The notes under the pieces are model-generated. The model saw nothing but the letters and a program-made list of their open reading frames with translations. It did no database searches and was not told the DNA's origin. Made by a program: the position numbers and the translations under genes. This document shows positions 12,301 through 23,638 of a stretch of 64,000 nucleotides of DNA, piece by piece. The DNA is from Antitrichia curtipendula (Eukaryota; Streptophyta; Bryopsida; Hypnales; Leucodontaceae). Position 1 is the first letter of the stretch; each line of letters begins with the position of its first letter. The stretch spans positions 8,184,001 through 8,248,000 of the forward strand of contig OX579635.1 of the NCBI GenBank assembly GCA_951230915.1. Direction: 5' to 3'.

Positions 12301-13285
12301 TTGTGAGTGACGGCGAGAGCCTCTAAGGGAAATGGGAGTCTTCAGTTATTTACCTACTGTAGTAGTTTTAAACGATAGGCTGGAGGCAAGGGTACTGTTA
12401 GTTAAGTTCGTTACTGTGGAAATGAGTTGCGGGCTCCGCCTCCAAAACCCTTGAGCCGCAGACCTGGCCGGAACAGTGGTGGCAGTTGGAGGAGACGAAG
12501 ACGGAGGGGCCAACATTAGGCTGGCACCTTAAACATGGCGACTCCATAGCCTGGCAGCCCCACAGCTTTGGCCCATGCGGTCCCGTCGCTTGCGCTTGGT
12601 GTCCACGTGCAAGGGATACTGGCTCAGAATACAAAGCTTATAGCTCACATTGTGCTGTCAGCGCGCTGCTTCCATTAAGTTACGGCGGGAGCAGCCACAG
12701 CCATCGTCCTCTTCCTGTCCCTGCAGCTCTGTCTAGCTTGACACTTGGACATAGTTCACGTGATCAGCTCGACCAGTTGCATTGCCTACTCCATCTAGTT
12801 CTTTTCGAGTCGGTGGCAGGATCATTGCAGGCATCCATCAGAGGGAGAGTGGGTGGGTGATGTATGCAGACGACCGAGAGCTAGCCCCGGTGATACTCAC
12901 AGTTGCACCCACCCATGCCAGTATCGAAGGTGGGTTGGTGGCGATGGCAGGATGCTGGAGGATTTTTCTTACAGCCGCTGGATGTCGTGTTCGTCACGTC
13001 CGGGCAGCTTCTGAGAGCAACTACCTCTACCCATGCATAAATTTTCTGGGGGATGGAAAATTCCGTCACGGCGGCGGATCGGATTTTGCATTGAATCAAC
13101 GAATGTTGTTGCAGCAGCACCCACGAGGGTGGGCTAGCTTGTGAATGCTGCCTGACAAGTTGATGGCAATCGAGCGTCCGGATACATGCTACGGAGTGGA
13201 GTTGAATTTTGGAGCCTGGACCGAGTGATCAAATTTGTCAAGCAATAGGTTGGACTTGGTTGGTTAGATCTTCTCTAGAAGGGTA
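12301..13285 (+). promoter_or_regulatory. GC-richer upstream and possible 5' UTR region of the 13286 gene
   Basis: This kilobase is markedly less AT-rich than the surrounding DNA and directly precedes the 13286 gene. Open frames exist on both strands (for example 12782-13144 +), overlap each other and match no family I know. A promoter plus long leader is the simplest reading; an unrecognised upstream exon cannot be excluded. Confidence 0.35.
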
Positions 13286-14260
13286 ATGCATGTAATTCTA
13301 GGAGCGGAAAGCATGGCCTCGACGTCGACGTCGTTCCAGGGATCCAGTTCCGAGGGGGGCACGGGCTCGATGCGGTCCCCGCACTCGAGTTTCACGAGGA
13401 TATCGAGTTCCGTGATGCCGTCTCCGGCGTTGTCCGGTTTGACGCTGGAATTCAAGTCTTTTTTTTCGATGGAGGCGGAGGATCCTGTCCGGTTCTCGAG
13501 CACCGACATTCTCCCCTACCTCTCCCAGCCGTCGCGCTCCTGCAGCTCCGTCTCCGAGTTCGACACCCAGAGCGAGGCGGAGTCGTCGTCGTTCTGCGAC
13601 TTCAACGACTCCCACCGCATGACGCTCGGGAGCCTCATTGGACTGCCCATGGATTCGTTTCGTCATTTTGGTGAGTCGTTCCGCTTCCAGGCCAACATCG
13701 GAAGCAGCCACCGAAGTACCGAAGCCCGATCATCACCTCGCCGCCCCAGGACATGTAGTTTGCTATTCGATTTGCTGCGCTGCTTGCAACGAACACGCGA
13801 CGATTACGTCCCCTTCAAAATGCCAGTCGCCAGGGCAAACCTCAACAATGTAGCCTCGTTCACCATCACGGAAGTGTCGGAAGAGGAAGAACGAGATTCG
13901 GAGGCGAGCGAGGTTGGGCCAACTATGTTCGAGAACTCAGTTTTCGTGGAGCGAGATACATTGGGCAGCCGTATATACGAATTCAACCCCCTTTACATCT
14001 CTGATGCGATTTCTGATGCCGATCCTAGAGAGGTTCGAGATCTGAGCCTTACTCGAGATCAGGGATGGCGGGGTGCTTCCACAAACGGGGATTCAGACAA
14101 CGTGAAGAACAATGTTAATGTCAGCGATTCGGGTAGCAATGTATGGGGAGGGCACGAGATTAATTGTTCGAGTGAGGAGCTCACAAAATCTAATCTTACG
14201 AAGCCAGTCGTTGTCGCCCAAGCGAACCGTTCTGACCACCGTTTCTTGCCGTTTGGGTGA
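13286..14260 (+). CDS. At3g17950-like plant protein of unknown function
   Basis: A single open frame of 324 codons with coding-like composition. It begins with a Ser/Thr-rich segment, then SSVSEFDTQSEAESSSF (about residues 88-104) followed by the core DSHRMTLGSLIGLP (about 108-121). A Ser-rich acidic stretch followed by a 'TLGSLIG' or 'TLGTLMG' block is what I recall of the uncharacterised plant At3g17950-type family. A Cys/Trp-Arg region would follow there; here SLLFDLLRCLQRTRDDYVPF (about 157-176) may correspond. The C-terminal half is acidic with a NPLYISDAISDAD segment. ATG 13286 and ATG 13313 are both possible starts. A strong donor-like GTGAGT at 13671 inside the frame suggests that an alternative spliced form, or a different true gene structure downstream of the core motif, is possible. 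The biochemical role is unknown. Confidence 0.6.
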   Translation: MHVILGAESMASTSTSFQGSSSEGGTGSMRSPHSSFTRISSSVMPSPALSGLTLEFKSFFSMEAEDPVRFSSTDILPYLSQPSRSCSSVSEFDTQSEAESSSFCDFNDSHRMTLGSLIGLPMDSFRHFGESFRFQANIGSSHRSTEARSSPRRPRTCSLLFDLLRCLQRTRDDYVPFKMPVARANLNNVASFTITEVSEEEERDSEASEVGPTMFENSVFVERDTLGSRIYEFNPLYISDAISDADPREVRDLSLTRDQGWRGASTNGDSDNVKNNVNVSDSGSNVWGGHEINCSSEELTKSNLTKPVVVAQANRSDHRFLPFG

Positions 14261-15436
14261 CCTCTCCGACATCGAGTACTCGAGTGACGGATGACCGGCC
14301 GGATTCAAACTTCTCAGCGTTCCTTTGGTATTCCAGGTGATAGTGGGATGTTGCTCTCCGTTTCGTCCAATTCAATTGAATCAAGCGTCTCGTGCTTGTT
14401 GACATTCCATCACAATTGGGACGGTCTCTCTTGTGTTGCTTCGATAACGATATGATATTTTTCTTCACACTTCCCTTCTAGACGTGGTCGCTGGATCGGT
14501 GAGGACGTCGGTCGGTGCCACCTGCTCAAGTCACTAATTCCAAGACCAGCAGAGTCCAGGGCAGTAGTCACTCGTCAGTCTGTTCGAAAAGGGGCGGTTT
14601 CCTTTCGTTCAAGGAACTTTCTCCTCGCAATAACTTTCTTTCAAATGAACTTTCTCCAGGTACCACGCAACTCCCTCCTCACCACGTGAATTGGTTGGCA
14701 GGGTCAAATTTCTTTGTAGCCCGATAGCATTGGTTGTAGAGTTATTCTCTCGGTTGCTTAGGGTTCACCACCTTTAGAACTTAAGCATTCATAATATGCG
14801 CTGAGTTGCTGGAATGACGCGCGCCAGTCTTTCAGTTCAACAGAAACTCATGGCAGTTTGAAAATCACGGGACAATGTCATGTTCATGTGAATGATCCGT
14901 TCCTCTCCCTGCAAGCTTGTCTGAAGGCAGCTTCTGGTATGTCGACAGATGCATATGCCATCTGGCTGTTTCTGTGAAACTTGAGTTCGGTCAAATCTTC
15001 ATATTCAGAACATGATTCGCATTTCTCCTTATTTAGACTTCGGCATTTGCGGCTGTGCAATGATTTGGAGTAGTTGCTAGTCTTCGTAATGAACTCACTA
15101 TACAGGTGATGAGATTCAAAGCGCTATGCTCGTCGTTGACTTAAACAGGAGTTACCTGATTTTACGAAATCCTCTCTCGTTTCCAAAACTCATCACCGGG
15201 ATTGTTGGTTGCATTGACAGGTGACTGCAGCTCTTAATATGTAGCACATAAATCTTCTTCAGAGATTCCAACGCTGGTCGGGTCTCGTCACCAACATCTA
15301 AAATCATGTTTCTCTTCTTCTTCCAGCAGTGATAGAATTAGGAGCACATCCGTCGAGAAAGAATCACATGTAATGCCTTCAATGCATCCAATCGTGTGCA
15401 AAAGTCCGCAAGTGATGAGATTTTGATCGACTGCGT
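14261..15436 (+). other. 3' UTR and intergenic spacer
   Basis: Moderate GC, no convincing open frame. It probably holds the 3' UTR of the preceding gene and upstream sequence of the next coding-like segment. Confidence 0.4.
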
Positions 15437-16393
15437 TTGAGGGTCCGCAGTGTCGCAAACTATGTGTCCCGACCCGTATCCAATGTGCACGCAGGAGTGC
15501 GGGTATCCCATCAGCGGATGCCGGTACCTCGGATGCGTCGATACAAAGTACCGAAACAACCACCGGGCACAAGACGTGGAGTTGAAGTACCGACCTCCCA
15601 GCGAATTCGAGTTCCACGAAAAGTTTGACACCCAGGAAATGCCAGTTCAGTCGTAAACTCTTCTTCTCTCCTATCAAACTGGAAGCTTTTTTTCCAAATC
15701 TTGGGTCCCTGATACTGTTGAAATGACAAAAAAATTCTACAGATCGAATCTCTCTGGAACCTCAGATTAATACCAATCCCAGAATTCAGAGCTCATTGCC
15801 GTTGAATGTCACAATTTTGGCGCTCTGGAACACAACTAACATGACCATTTCCGTTGCAGTGGCGACCTTCCCGAGGAGTTGCATCACCCATTTACGGATG
15901 TACGAAGTTCCCTACAAGCCCAGCCGGCACTTCCTCGCTCCTGATTTGATCAACCAAACCACACTGAAGTGCAATGCGATCCCCACCAAGGAGCAGCCAT
16001 GGCGAGCACATCGGAAAACGTTCCCTGTCCAAACGGACGCCCTGAGCGGCGACGACGCCATTCGCCACCGCAAGTACTTGGCCTCATCTACAGTATCTAC
16101 GAGGAAAAACCGACGACGAAAGCAGCAGCCTCCATGCGGGGTGACGAATGCGTCCCAGGGAAAAAGATTGTAAGCCCGTGCGCCACATTTCGGGCAAGTC
16201 CCGGTGCGAGACGACACAGCAAGAGTTTCACCCGCACAGGCGTCACATCTTCAAGGGGGGCAGCACCAAGACTGTCCGGCACGCGAAGAAGGTGCTCAGA
16301 GTGTACAAGCGGGAAGATGGTGAGTGTCTGCCGCCCTTCCGAGTGCCCACGCCGGAGATGGTGGCGCACCAGGCGCACGGGTGTTTGCTGTAG
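15437..16393 (+). pseudogene. Coding-like locus with weak SAXO-like repeats
   Basis: Three coding-like segments lie on the + strand in three frames. Segment 1 (about 15437-15652, after a GTCCGCAG acceptor) is Cys-rich at its start (MCPDPYPMCTQECGYP) and continues KYRPPSEFEFHEKFDTQEM. Segment 2 (about 15876-16090) reads YEVPYKPSRHFLAPDL. Segment 3 (16148-16393) reads CKPVRHISGKSRCETTQQEF then HPHRRHIFKGG. A Cys-rich N-terminus followed by repeats of the form 'KP...(T)T....(F/Y).P' recalls SAXO/FAM154 proteins, which bind axonemal microtubules. Segments 1 and 2 could be joined by an intron (GTAAAC donor at 15655). The change of frame between segments 2 and 3 has no room for an intron, so the gene may be broken or the family call may be wrong. 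Confidence 0.3.
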
Positions 16394-16591
16394 CAGTGTC
16401 CCAAGAAGAGAACCGGGAAGAAGGCCGCGCCTGAGTGTATGCGACGGCAGGGCGAGTGGCAACCGGCGTTCAGATCGGGAGATTCTTCACTGGTGTCGGT
16501 TTTTCCTGGGGAGAAGCAGAGGCCGTCGTCGCGGCAAGGATTGAAGCATTGCCAGTGTCGTCCTGATGAATGGTGCCCGCCATGGAAACAA

Positions 16592-17065
16592 CAGTCGCAA
16601 CATCAGTTTGGGCATAATTTTCACCCGCAACAACAGCAACATGCTTCCAATGTCGACGCGAGTGATTCTCTGTTTCAAAGGTTACTGGATACCCTCGTTT
16701 TCGTACAGCAGTTTTGAGCAATTCTTATGGAGTCTTTCTCTTGCCCCATTTTTTTGGCTTTTTTTTATCAGCACATACGATGTTGTTCAGTGATATGAAA
16801 TCTGGTCCCATCTGAATTAGTTTACAACATCCACAACATTAATTTGGACAACCTTTCCACCTGCAACAACAGCAACAGACTTCCGATGTCGACGTGAGTG
16901 ATTCTCTGTTTCAATGATTTGTGGATCCCCTCGTTTTCGTACAGCAGTTATGAGCAGGCCTTCAGTGGAGACTCTTGCCCCCCCGCCCCCTTATTTTTTG
17001 ATCTACACATATAATGTTGTTCAATGATATAAAATTTGTCCCATCTCAATAAATTCATTTCAAAA
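16592..17065 (+). repeat. ~235-bp direct tandem duplication
   Basis: Copies at about 16592-16830 and 16831-17065 align at an offset of 234-236 bases. Shared blocks include GCAACAACAGCAACA, GAGTGATTCTCTGTTTCAA, CCTCGTTTTCGTACAGCAGTT and TGTTGTTCA. Divergence is moderate, so the duplication is not recent. Copy 1 is partly open (VDASDSLFQRLLDTLVFVQQ); copy 2 is not. Confidence 0.85.
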
Positions 17066-17203
17066 TATGGTCACTGAAGTGGCCATTTTAAAACCTTGAA
17101 TCCCTGGTCCTTTTAGGGATTAATGAATCCCATTCTGTGCTATCATGCATGTGGTTATTCAGAAGCTGATCCTGTGTGTGATGATGAAATTGCTCGCGTG
17201 CAG

Positions 17204-17818
17204 GAATGCGACGATAAATGAAGACGCGAATTGTACGCACTACTTGGACGACGATGAGGGAGATGGGTTGGGGTTGCAGCACGAGCGTCAGGCGGGTGCT
17301 GAGCAGGGCTTTTTTTTTCGTTTTTGAAGAAGTGCCATAGTGGCGATACAAAATGTTACAGTGGTGCTCCAAATTGCAACATTCATCCACTTATTGGATG
17401 TATAGTATAGTTTTCATCCACTATTAGGCGATTTCATCTAATATTTTTTTTAATTTCAAAGTTGTCTGGCGATTTCATCCAATTTTTTTGGCATTTTTTA
17501 TAACCTTTTTTAGCCAGATTTTTTTTTCTGGTGCAATCTGGCACCAGAAAGCCAAAAAAAATAGCCCCTGGTGCTGAGTCGACGGAGGAGGAAGACGGTG
17601 CCGGTGAAGATGAAGAAGAAGATGACGATAAGGCACGTAACGTATCAGCTGCGATTGAGACTCCGGCACAAAAGGCTCTTGACGAGTATTATGCGTCAGC
17701 TTGTGATGCACGTGATGAGCAGCAGTCGGTTGGAGAAGGAAAAGTACCAGAGGCGACGACTATTTGCTGGAGTGCTGCAGAAGATGACTGCCATTCGCTT
17801 CGGGAGTTGATGATGTGA
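17204..17818 (+). CDS. Terminal exons of an unidentified acidic protein (tentative)
   Basis: Two segments look coding. The first, 17204 to about 17303, follows a GCGTGCAG acceptor and reads NEDANCTHYLDDDEGDGLGL. The second, about 17575-17818, ends in TGA and reads STEEEDGAGEDEEEDDDKA, then SAAIETPAQKALDEYYASA. In the second, codons strongly favour a purine in position 1 (GAG, GAA, GAT, GCN), which supports this frame over the overlapping, very basic one. Between them lies a T-rich stretch that would suit an intron. The acidic low-complexity tail gives no function. These may be the last exons of the locus beginning near 15437, or a separate gene whose start I cannot find. Confidence 0.35.
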
Positions 17819-18562
17819 TTATATCGCTATGATCATTTTGTGAGTTTGAATAACATTGGCATTCTGTCGAAGGTGGTAGGCTGTTAGTTTCTGGTGCTGT
17901 CAACTTATTATAGCCTAGAATTTCATGAATTATGATTCTGTTGTTGAAGACTATCAGGTATAGTACATAACATTCTTTTCATGCCCATACTGCTGCACCC
18001 AAGATTCCTAATCCATCATTCTGATCCCGTCAAATCTTTATCTAGAGTTTGAAAGTACTTTACTATCACTTTTATATGGACGCTATTGATTGTCACAATG
18101 TTAAAACTCCATGTACAGTACTTGGGGTGCCTACGCCCTCGGCTGCGATATCAAAGAGGTCTGGATGTAACACAAGTTTGAGCTAAACCTTTGGAAATAT
18201 GTGCACCCAGAATCGCCAATTGAAATGAATGCGGTCTAAACATTTGAGGTGTCGATTTCGGGTGCGCATACCTCACAGAAGCTTATGTCAAGTGAATTTC
18301 AGTCTATTGAACACCAAAGAAACTAAAAATTTCACACCCAGCTCCTGTCACGAGACAAGATAACACAACCCCCGTGAGAACATCCACCAGACACCTAAAC
18401 AATGATCTGATACCCCTGTTTGACAGTTGAAACATTTCATTTCATGGAGCTACGAAGAATTTTGATATTTTGTGTCCGGTCATCAGACAAAAAGTTAGAG
18501 CACCAACAGCTGTCTATACACTAATGTTTTACTTTAAACCTATCTGAAGAGGATATACGTGA
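17819..18562. other. Spacer between convergent genes
   Basis: No open frame supported. It lies between the 3' ends of the + strand locus and the - strand gene, so both 3' UTRs probably fall here. Confidence 0.5.
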
Positions 18563-19886
18563 CTATTCTTGGGGGTCTAATGTCTCCTCACAATACGAGT
18601 CTCGAATGTTTTCTCCAGCAGCTTCATTGATTCTGTCACTTATCACCTTCAAAATGGGCTTTCTAGTAAGGGCTTCATCCTTGTTGTGCCTCAGGTACTC
18701 ATTCGCTTCCTCAGCTATCTCAAGAACGAGTCCAAACTTGTTGTTCGCCCGGGCGAGGAGATTCTCCGTATCCACTAATACCTGTTTATTCAAGTCTACT
18801 ATCATACGCTCTTGTGTCTCCAAGTAGGGCCAAACGCTTTCTCGCTCATCCATCTTAGGGTCTTTTCTTCCCTGCGCAAAACAGCACAAAACTGAAATTT
18901 CAGTCATTTCAGACCACATCGGTGACAAGAATAAGCATAGGTCAAATGTTAGGCAGCATCGAGCTGTCAGTATAGTCACTCAACTCGAAATTACAGTATT
19001 AATAGAAAAATGTTAGGAAGCAATGACAATGAAACACCCCAAAACCAAAGCAGACAAAAAATAAATAAATAAATAACTGACTCCTAAAGTCCTAAAGTGA
19101 CCATTTAGATGTTTTTTGCCCCAAAGAGGAAGAAAAGTGAGTGAGAATTGACGATAGTCCAGAGTTTTTTAAAGGGTCAAGAATGAGCTAAATTTGAATT
19201 ACAAAATGTCAAATTTCCAGTCTGAAAATGAATATAAGGTCAGCACATGAGTGCCTCATTGCAACCTGCACCCTAAAAACATTAATTTCCAGTCAAATTC
19301 ATTGTTTGCCTCCAGAAGCGTCAGAACTTGAAACCACCCTTTAAATCCTGAACCCTAAAACTTCGATTTCCCAACAAACACATGCAGAAACACGAATGTC
19401 GCCAGCGCGTGCAGAAAGAATTCGACGAGTCGATGGTTTGGGTTCTAACTGAAAAAAGTTATACTTATGTACCATTCCCATTGTACTACCAATGGCGAAA
19501 ACCTCTTGAACCAATTCGCATACCCTGATTGCTGATAAATCGTCCCCACAACCGGAAAAGAGCGAAAATCCACTCACCCCACGACGACCTCTCCGTTTAC
19601 TGCCAATGGTGTCTTCAGCTTTGCATGATATCCGTGGCGGAACTTTAACCTGTTCTTCACAGACCGCAACAACAAAAGCATGATTAGTTCCAAACTCAAC
19701 CTTAGAAAACAAGAGCAAATTCGAAACTCTTACTCCATTCCAATTTCGCTCCCTCAGTTTCTTATCCACCTCTGGAATTGAACATACCCGGTGTTGGTGC
19801 GAGGCGGGACGAGAATTGAAGGCGAGCACATCGGTGGAGAGGGAGGGAGAAAGGCAGAAAGATGGCGATGCCGAGGTCAACGCCAT
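18563..19886 (-). CDS. Small plastid-targeted protein of unknown function, three exons
   Basis: On the minus strand the best model is exons 19886-19788, 19649-19578 and 18871-18563. All are phase 0, with donors GTATGTT and GTGAGT and acceptors GAACAG and GCGCAG, giving 159 residues. Residues 1-33 (MALTSASPSFCLSPSLSTDV...) are Ser-rich with no acidic residue before position 19: a chloroplast transit peptide. After splicing comes a short basic stretch (SKRRGRRG), then a conserved-looking helical domain with WPYLETQERMIVDLNKQVLV, LLARANNKFGLVLEIAEEAN and KPILKVISDRINEAAG. It has no membrane span or catalytic motif I can name. The frame is also open if intron 1 is retained, so a 205-residue form is possible. 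The regular alternation of charged and hydrophobic residues suggests a soluble stromal helical protein; that part is inference. Confidence 0.75.
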
Positions 19887-19898
19887 TGTCAGCTCCAG

Positions 19899-19970
19899 AA
19901 CCCTAAACCCTCTTCCTCACCTATGCCTTCACCTGCACAACCTGGTCCCTGGCTTCACAGACTAACCCTA
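19899..19970 (-). promoter_or_regulatory. Telo-box elements upstream of the 19886 gene
   Basis: AACCCTAAACCC at 19899-19910 and CTAACCCTAA at about 19962-19971 lie within 90 bases upstream of the predicted start codon at 19886. Telo-boxes (AAACCCTAA) are known in promoters of plant housekeeping and translation-related genes. Their presence here supports the gene start and suggests expression in growing tissue. Confidence 0.6.
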
Positions 19971-19971
19971 A

Positions 19972-22900
19972 TTACCTTCGGAGAGACAGAGAAGAATTGG
20001 GAAGAGATGGGGCAAGAGCATAAGCTAGATGTTAGTTGCTGGATTTCTTGCACAATGCACAGCTGATTTGTGTAAGGGAAGTGCTCTATATGAGCGGATA
20101 CAGCTCAGGTAGAACCACCCATTCCCAACCAGGGAGTCATGCGCAACCTGTTAGAGTACCCACCTATTTCCAACCAAGTTTGGAACACATTTCTAATCGA
20201 AGCTTGGATTGTGATTTTTTCTTCTTTTCAAGGTGGGAACTAATAAGGTCATGACACATGTCCCAAAGTGCACGGGAAGTAGCAAGAAAGTAGAAAGTAG
20301 GAAGCATAGTTCTTGAATGATCACAATTGGAACAATGTAGACATTGGCTATGGATTCATTTTTTGGTTCTCAAATTTCATAGTAATTTCAATTTTGGGAA
20401 TAAAATTACAAAAAAATTGCAATTTCAATATTTCCTATCTTTCTACACGGGAAAATTTTCCATTGCCTCATACTACTCATGATTTGTCCCGGAATCGCTT
20501 AAATGATTACTTAAGGATGGTTCTACCTTAACCAAGGAAGCATTGGAGGTTGGATGTAGGTTCTACTATTTCATTCAAGTACGTCAAAAAACGATTGTTA
20601 GTAGAGTGATGAAGCTATTCTCATGGATGGAACATGTCACAACATTTTCATTCATCTCAAAGGAATATACTTCCATTCAAAAAGAAAGAGTACCATTTTA
20701 AGATTTTGTTGATGTTTACCTATTGTTAAATATGCTTTGGAATTTTTTGACATTATCTACATTGAATAGTGAAATTAGGTTGGCCCCTTACTAATTTCTT
20801 GACATTATACATTATAGAAATATTTATTATTATTGTACAAGGATGTAGTAATTTTCATCAACCAAAATCATATGTGTGACATGGATTGTTGTATTGGTTT
20901 AGGACTAGTTTAAAGAGTTGAATGTGCCTCCACATAGACAATTGGTGAGTCATTAAGTAAATTTTTGGGGTAAGGCAATCTAATTGTTAGGACAACCTAA
21001 TTTCACTATTTTGTATACTTCTAAGAGCAAGGTTTAGGCACTAGAAGAGACCAAGAAGAGCTTGTAGTTGTGCCATAGTCATGGCCTTAATCTTGAGTTA
21101 TTGAAGTCTATGATCATGTGGTCATCATATTGGAATCTTTTACCATGTAGGCTTCATATTGCTATTGAAAAATGAATGGAATTTTTATTTTTTATTTTTC
21201 ATAAATTAAGTCATTTGTCTTCTATAAAACTTCAAAATTTTAGATTCTTTTGTGAAAATTTGAAGTTACCATGAATTTTTGAATAAAAAATGAAAAAATT
21301 CATATTAAATACAATATAAGCTTAAAATTCTTGAATTTTTTTCTATAGGTGTACATTATAGCTAGTACATGAAGTTGCAAAAAATTACCATGTCCTTCTA
21401 AAATTAAAAATTATCACTCCATGGTGATATGCCCAAAATTCAAATTTCAATAAGAATTTGAATTTGGAGAATTTTTCAAATTGGAGTAGAAACTAGACTT
21501 GATAAGCTTCATTTTAATATTTAGAAACAAGTTCAAGAAAATATTTTTATGGCATAAATTTAAATCCGAAGGATGAAGTACAAATTGCCAAAATACACTA
21601 TCCCCTAAATTAAGGACCAAACTGCATTTTTTGGCAACATAGCAATTTGGGATAGCTTATTGCAAATGTAATTTTTACTTTTTTATTTTAATTTTCTACA
21701 CAGCATGTATTCAAGGAGTAGCTTTAAGTACCAACAATTTTCATAACTTTTGACTACATGGTTAAAAAGTAATTGTAGGATATGTAATTTTTATTGCTCG
21801 GTGGGCAACTCAAAAAACTCTTTAAAAATCACTTTTTAAGAAATAAAATTTGAAATTGGTTTTCTAGAGTTATATATGTATGGAGAGCTTTGAATCATTC
21901 TATTTAAATTAAGGAGATGAAAGTTACAAGGAGTTTAGTTTGGAGTTGTTATGGAATCTCTTCTCTAAGACAAATTTTGAAGTCCTTTATTTAACTCAAT
22001 TTTCAATATTTTAGGAAAAAATAAAAATATTAGGTGTATATTGTTTATTACAACATTATAACCATTGGGATTGGAAATTTTCAATTCCATAACTAAATTC
22101 TCAACACTTTAGTATTTTGAATCATTCTCTACTTCTTTCTACTTACTATTCTTTTCCTATATGTTGTAGAATTCCAAATGGTATCAAATTTTTTCAAGCA
22201 TGTAGTCAATTCTCTTTGAAGAATGAATCCAAAGATGCACCACCATTTTGGACATTTTTTCATATAAATGTGATCTTGTGAAGTGCGGTTGCCTTGTTTC
22301 TCATAGGGTCCGAAAAAAGATTTTTGTCACTCAAATGCTAATATCTTGCAATCTATAGTTCTACATGGTGAAATTTTTTTAAATTTTTTCCACATCTTCT
22401 CAAACCACTTTAGTACAAGTTCCTATGATGTAGTCTATGTGGTTCATATTTTGGAAATCAACATTTCTCAAAAAATATTTGCTATCATTATTCACTAAGT
22501 TTTTGGTACTACACTTGCATACCACTCCTTCTAATGAATCCAAAATGTTTGAATGAAAAATAGTTGTTTTTAGACCCTATGAAACTTTCATTTGTCAAAA
22601 AGATGTTTTTTGTCCTTACCGGTAGTACATGACTAAAAGAGTCTAAGATCATGTAGTCACTTGCAATATTCTTTGATTTTTATTCTATATTTTTCAATAG
22701 ATATGAGATGAAATCACATGCCTTTTACAAGTCCTAACATTTTCAAATTTTTTTGTGAAAATTTGAAATTATTATGAATTTATATCAAATTAAAAAAATA
22801 AATTATTTGATATGATTTTTCAAAGAAATCTGGTGAAATTCATATCAAATTAAAAAAATGATGAAAAACCTGAAAATTTCAAATTTTTCATATATTATTG

Positions 22901-23090
22901 TTCAAAATATTATGGTATAAACTAAAATTCTATAACATTCTATAATTACAAATTCAATAGATTGTGGTTATAGGGCCTAAATTCAAGTTATAATAAAACA
23001 TTAAACTTTAATTGTTTATAAAAATTCAATTTGAATTTAAAACTAGACTTAGTAATCATTTCATTGATTAGTTGGAATCAAATTCAACGA
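19972..23090. other. AT-rich intergenic DNA with a diverged TTAA-element relic
   Basis: About 21602-22620 resembles the TTAA family in the same orientation as the 9825 copy: CCCCTAAATTAAGGACCAAA on the left and AATATCTTGCAATCTATAG plus TAGTACAAGTTCCTATGATG on the right. The termini are degraded. No gene is seen elsewhere. Confidence 0.45.
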
Positions 23091-23094
23091 TGCT

Positions 23095-23270
23095 AGTGTT
23101 TGAGTATGGAAATGTAAGCATGTGAGCCTTTAGAGTAAATATCCTACAACTAAAGAAGATGCTTATATCATAAATACTTATAATATAGGTATCTATGACA
23201 TAATTATACTATAATTACGGAAGTTTTTTATAATATAGAGACACCTATAACCTAGGTGTATAGTCTTGGG
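23095..23270 (+). repeat. Dispersed repeat R2, copy 2
   Basis: Matches 1784-1975 with shared AAATATCCTACAA and TATAGGTATCTAT blocks. Same orientation, moderately diverged. Confidence 0.7.
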
Positions 23271-23390
23271 GAGATCATTGTTGATTTTTTTTTTAACTGC
23301 TTGAGTTTAAAGATAGGGTTTATTTAATTCAAAAAGAAAAAAATTTATATAATATATAGAGCTACTATAAGGTCTACAAAATGCTATATA

Positions 23391-23392
<2 letters not shown>

Positions 23393-23471
<79 letters not shown>

Positions 23472-23541
23472 ATATATGTATATATATATGTATATATATG
23501 TATATGTATGTATATATATGTATATGTATGTATATGTATGT
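23393..23541. repeat. (TA)n microsatellite grading into (TATG)n
   Basis: About 65 bases of TA repeats followed by about 80 bases of variable TATG/TATA units. The Tyr/Ile/Met frame across it is an artefact of the repeat. Confidence 0.97.
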
Positions 23542-23638
23542 AATGCTATGTAAAAACATCATGCAATAAATTTTTTTATTAATAAGTTAGCCTTAAAAGA
23601 TAGGAATTGTGCAAATTTTTCATGGTGTGGTGAGTATA

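Noticed and set aside
11868..12326. 152-codon frame upstream of the 13286 gene
   Set aside because: No motif, composition changes along it, and no splice context; kept only as a note.
15912..16217. Minus-strand frame with CPKCGARAYNLF, zinc-ribbon-like
   Set aside because: It is antisense to a better-supported + strand coding-like region, has no other zinc-ribbon features, and its composition is explained by the opposite strand.
17098..17123. TCCTTTTAGGGATTAA resembling a TTAA-element right end
   Set aside because: It is a small local palindrome (AATCCCT...AGGGATT) with no matching partner end or family interior.
23381..23569. Frame of Tyr, Ile, His and Met repeats
   Set aside because: It is a translation of a TA/TATG microsatellite.
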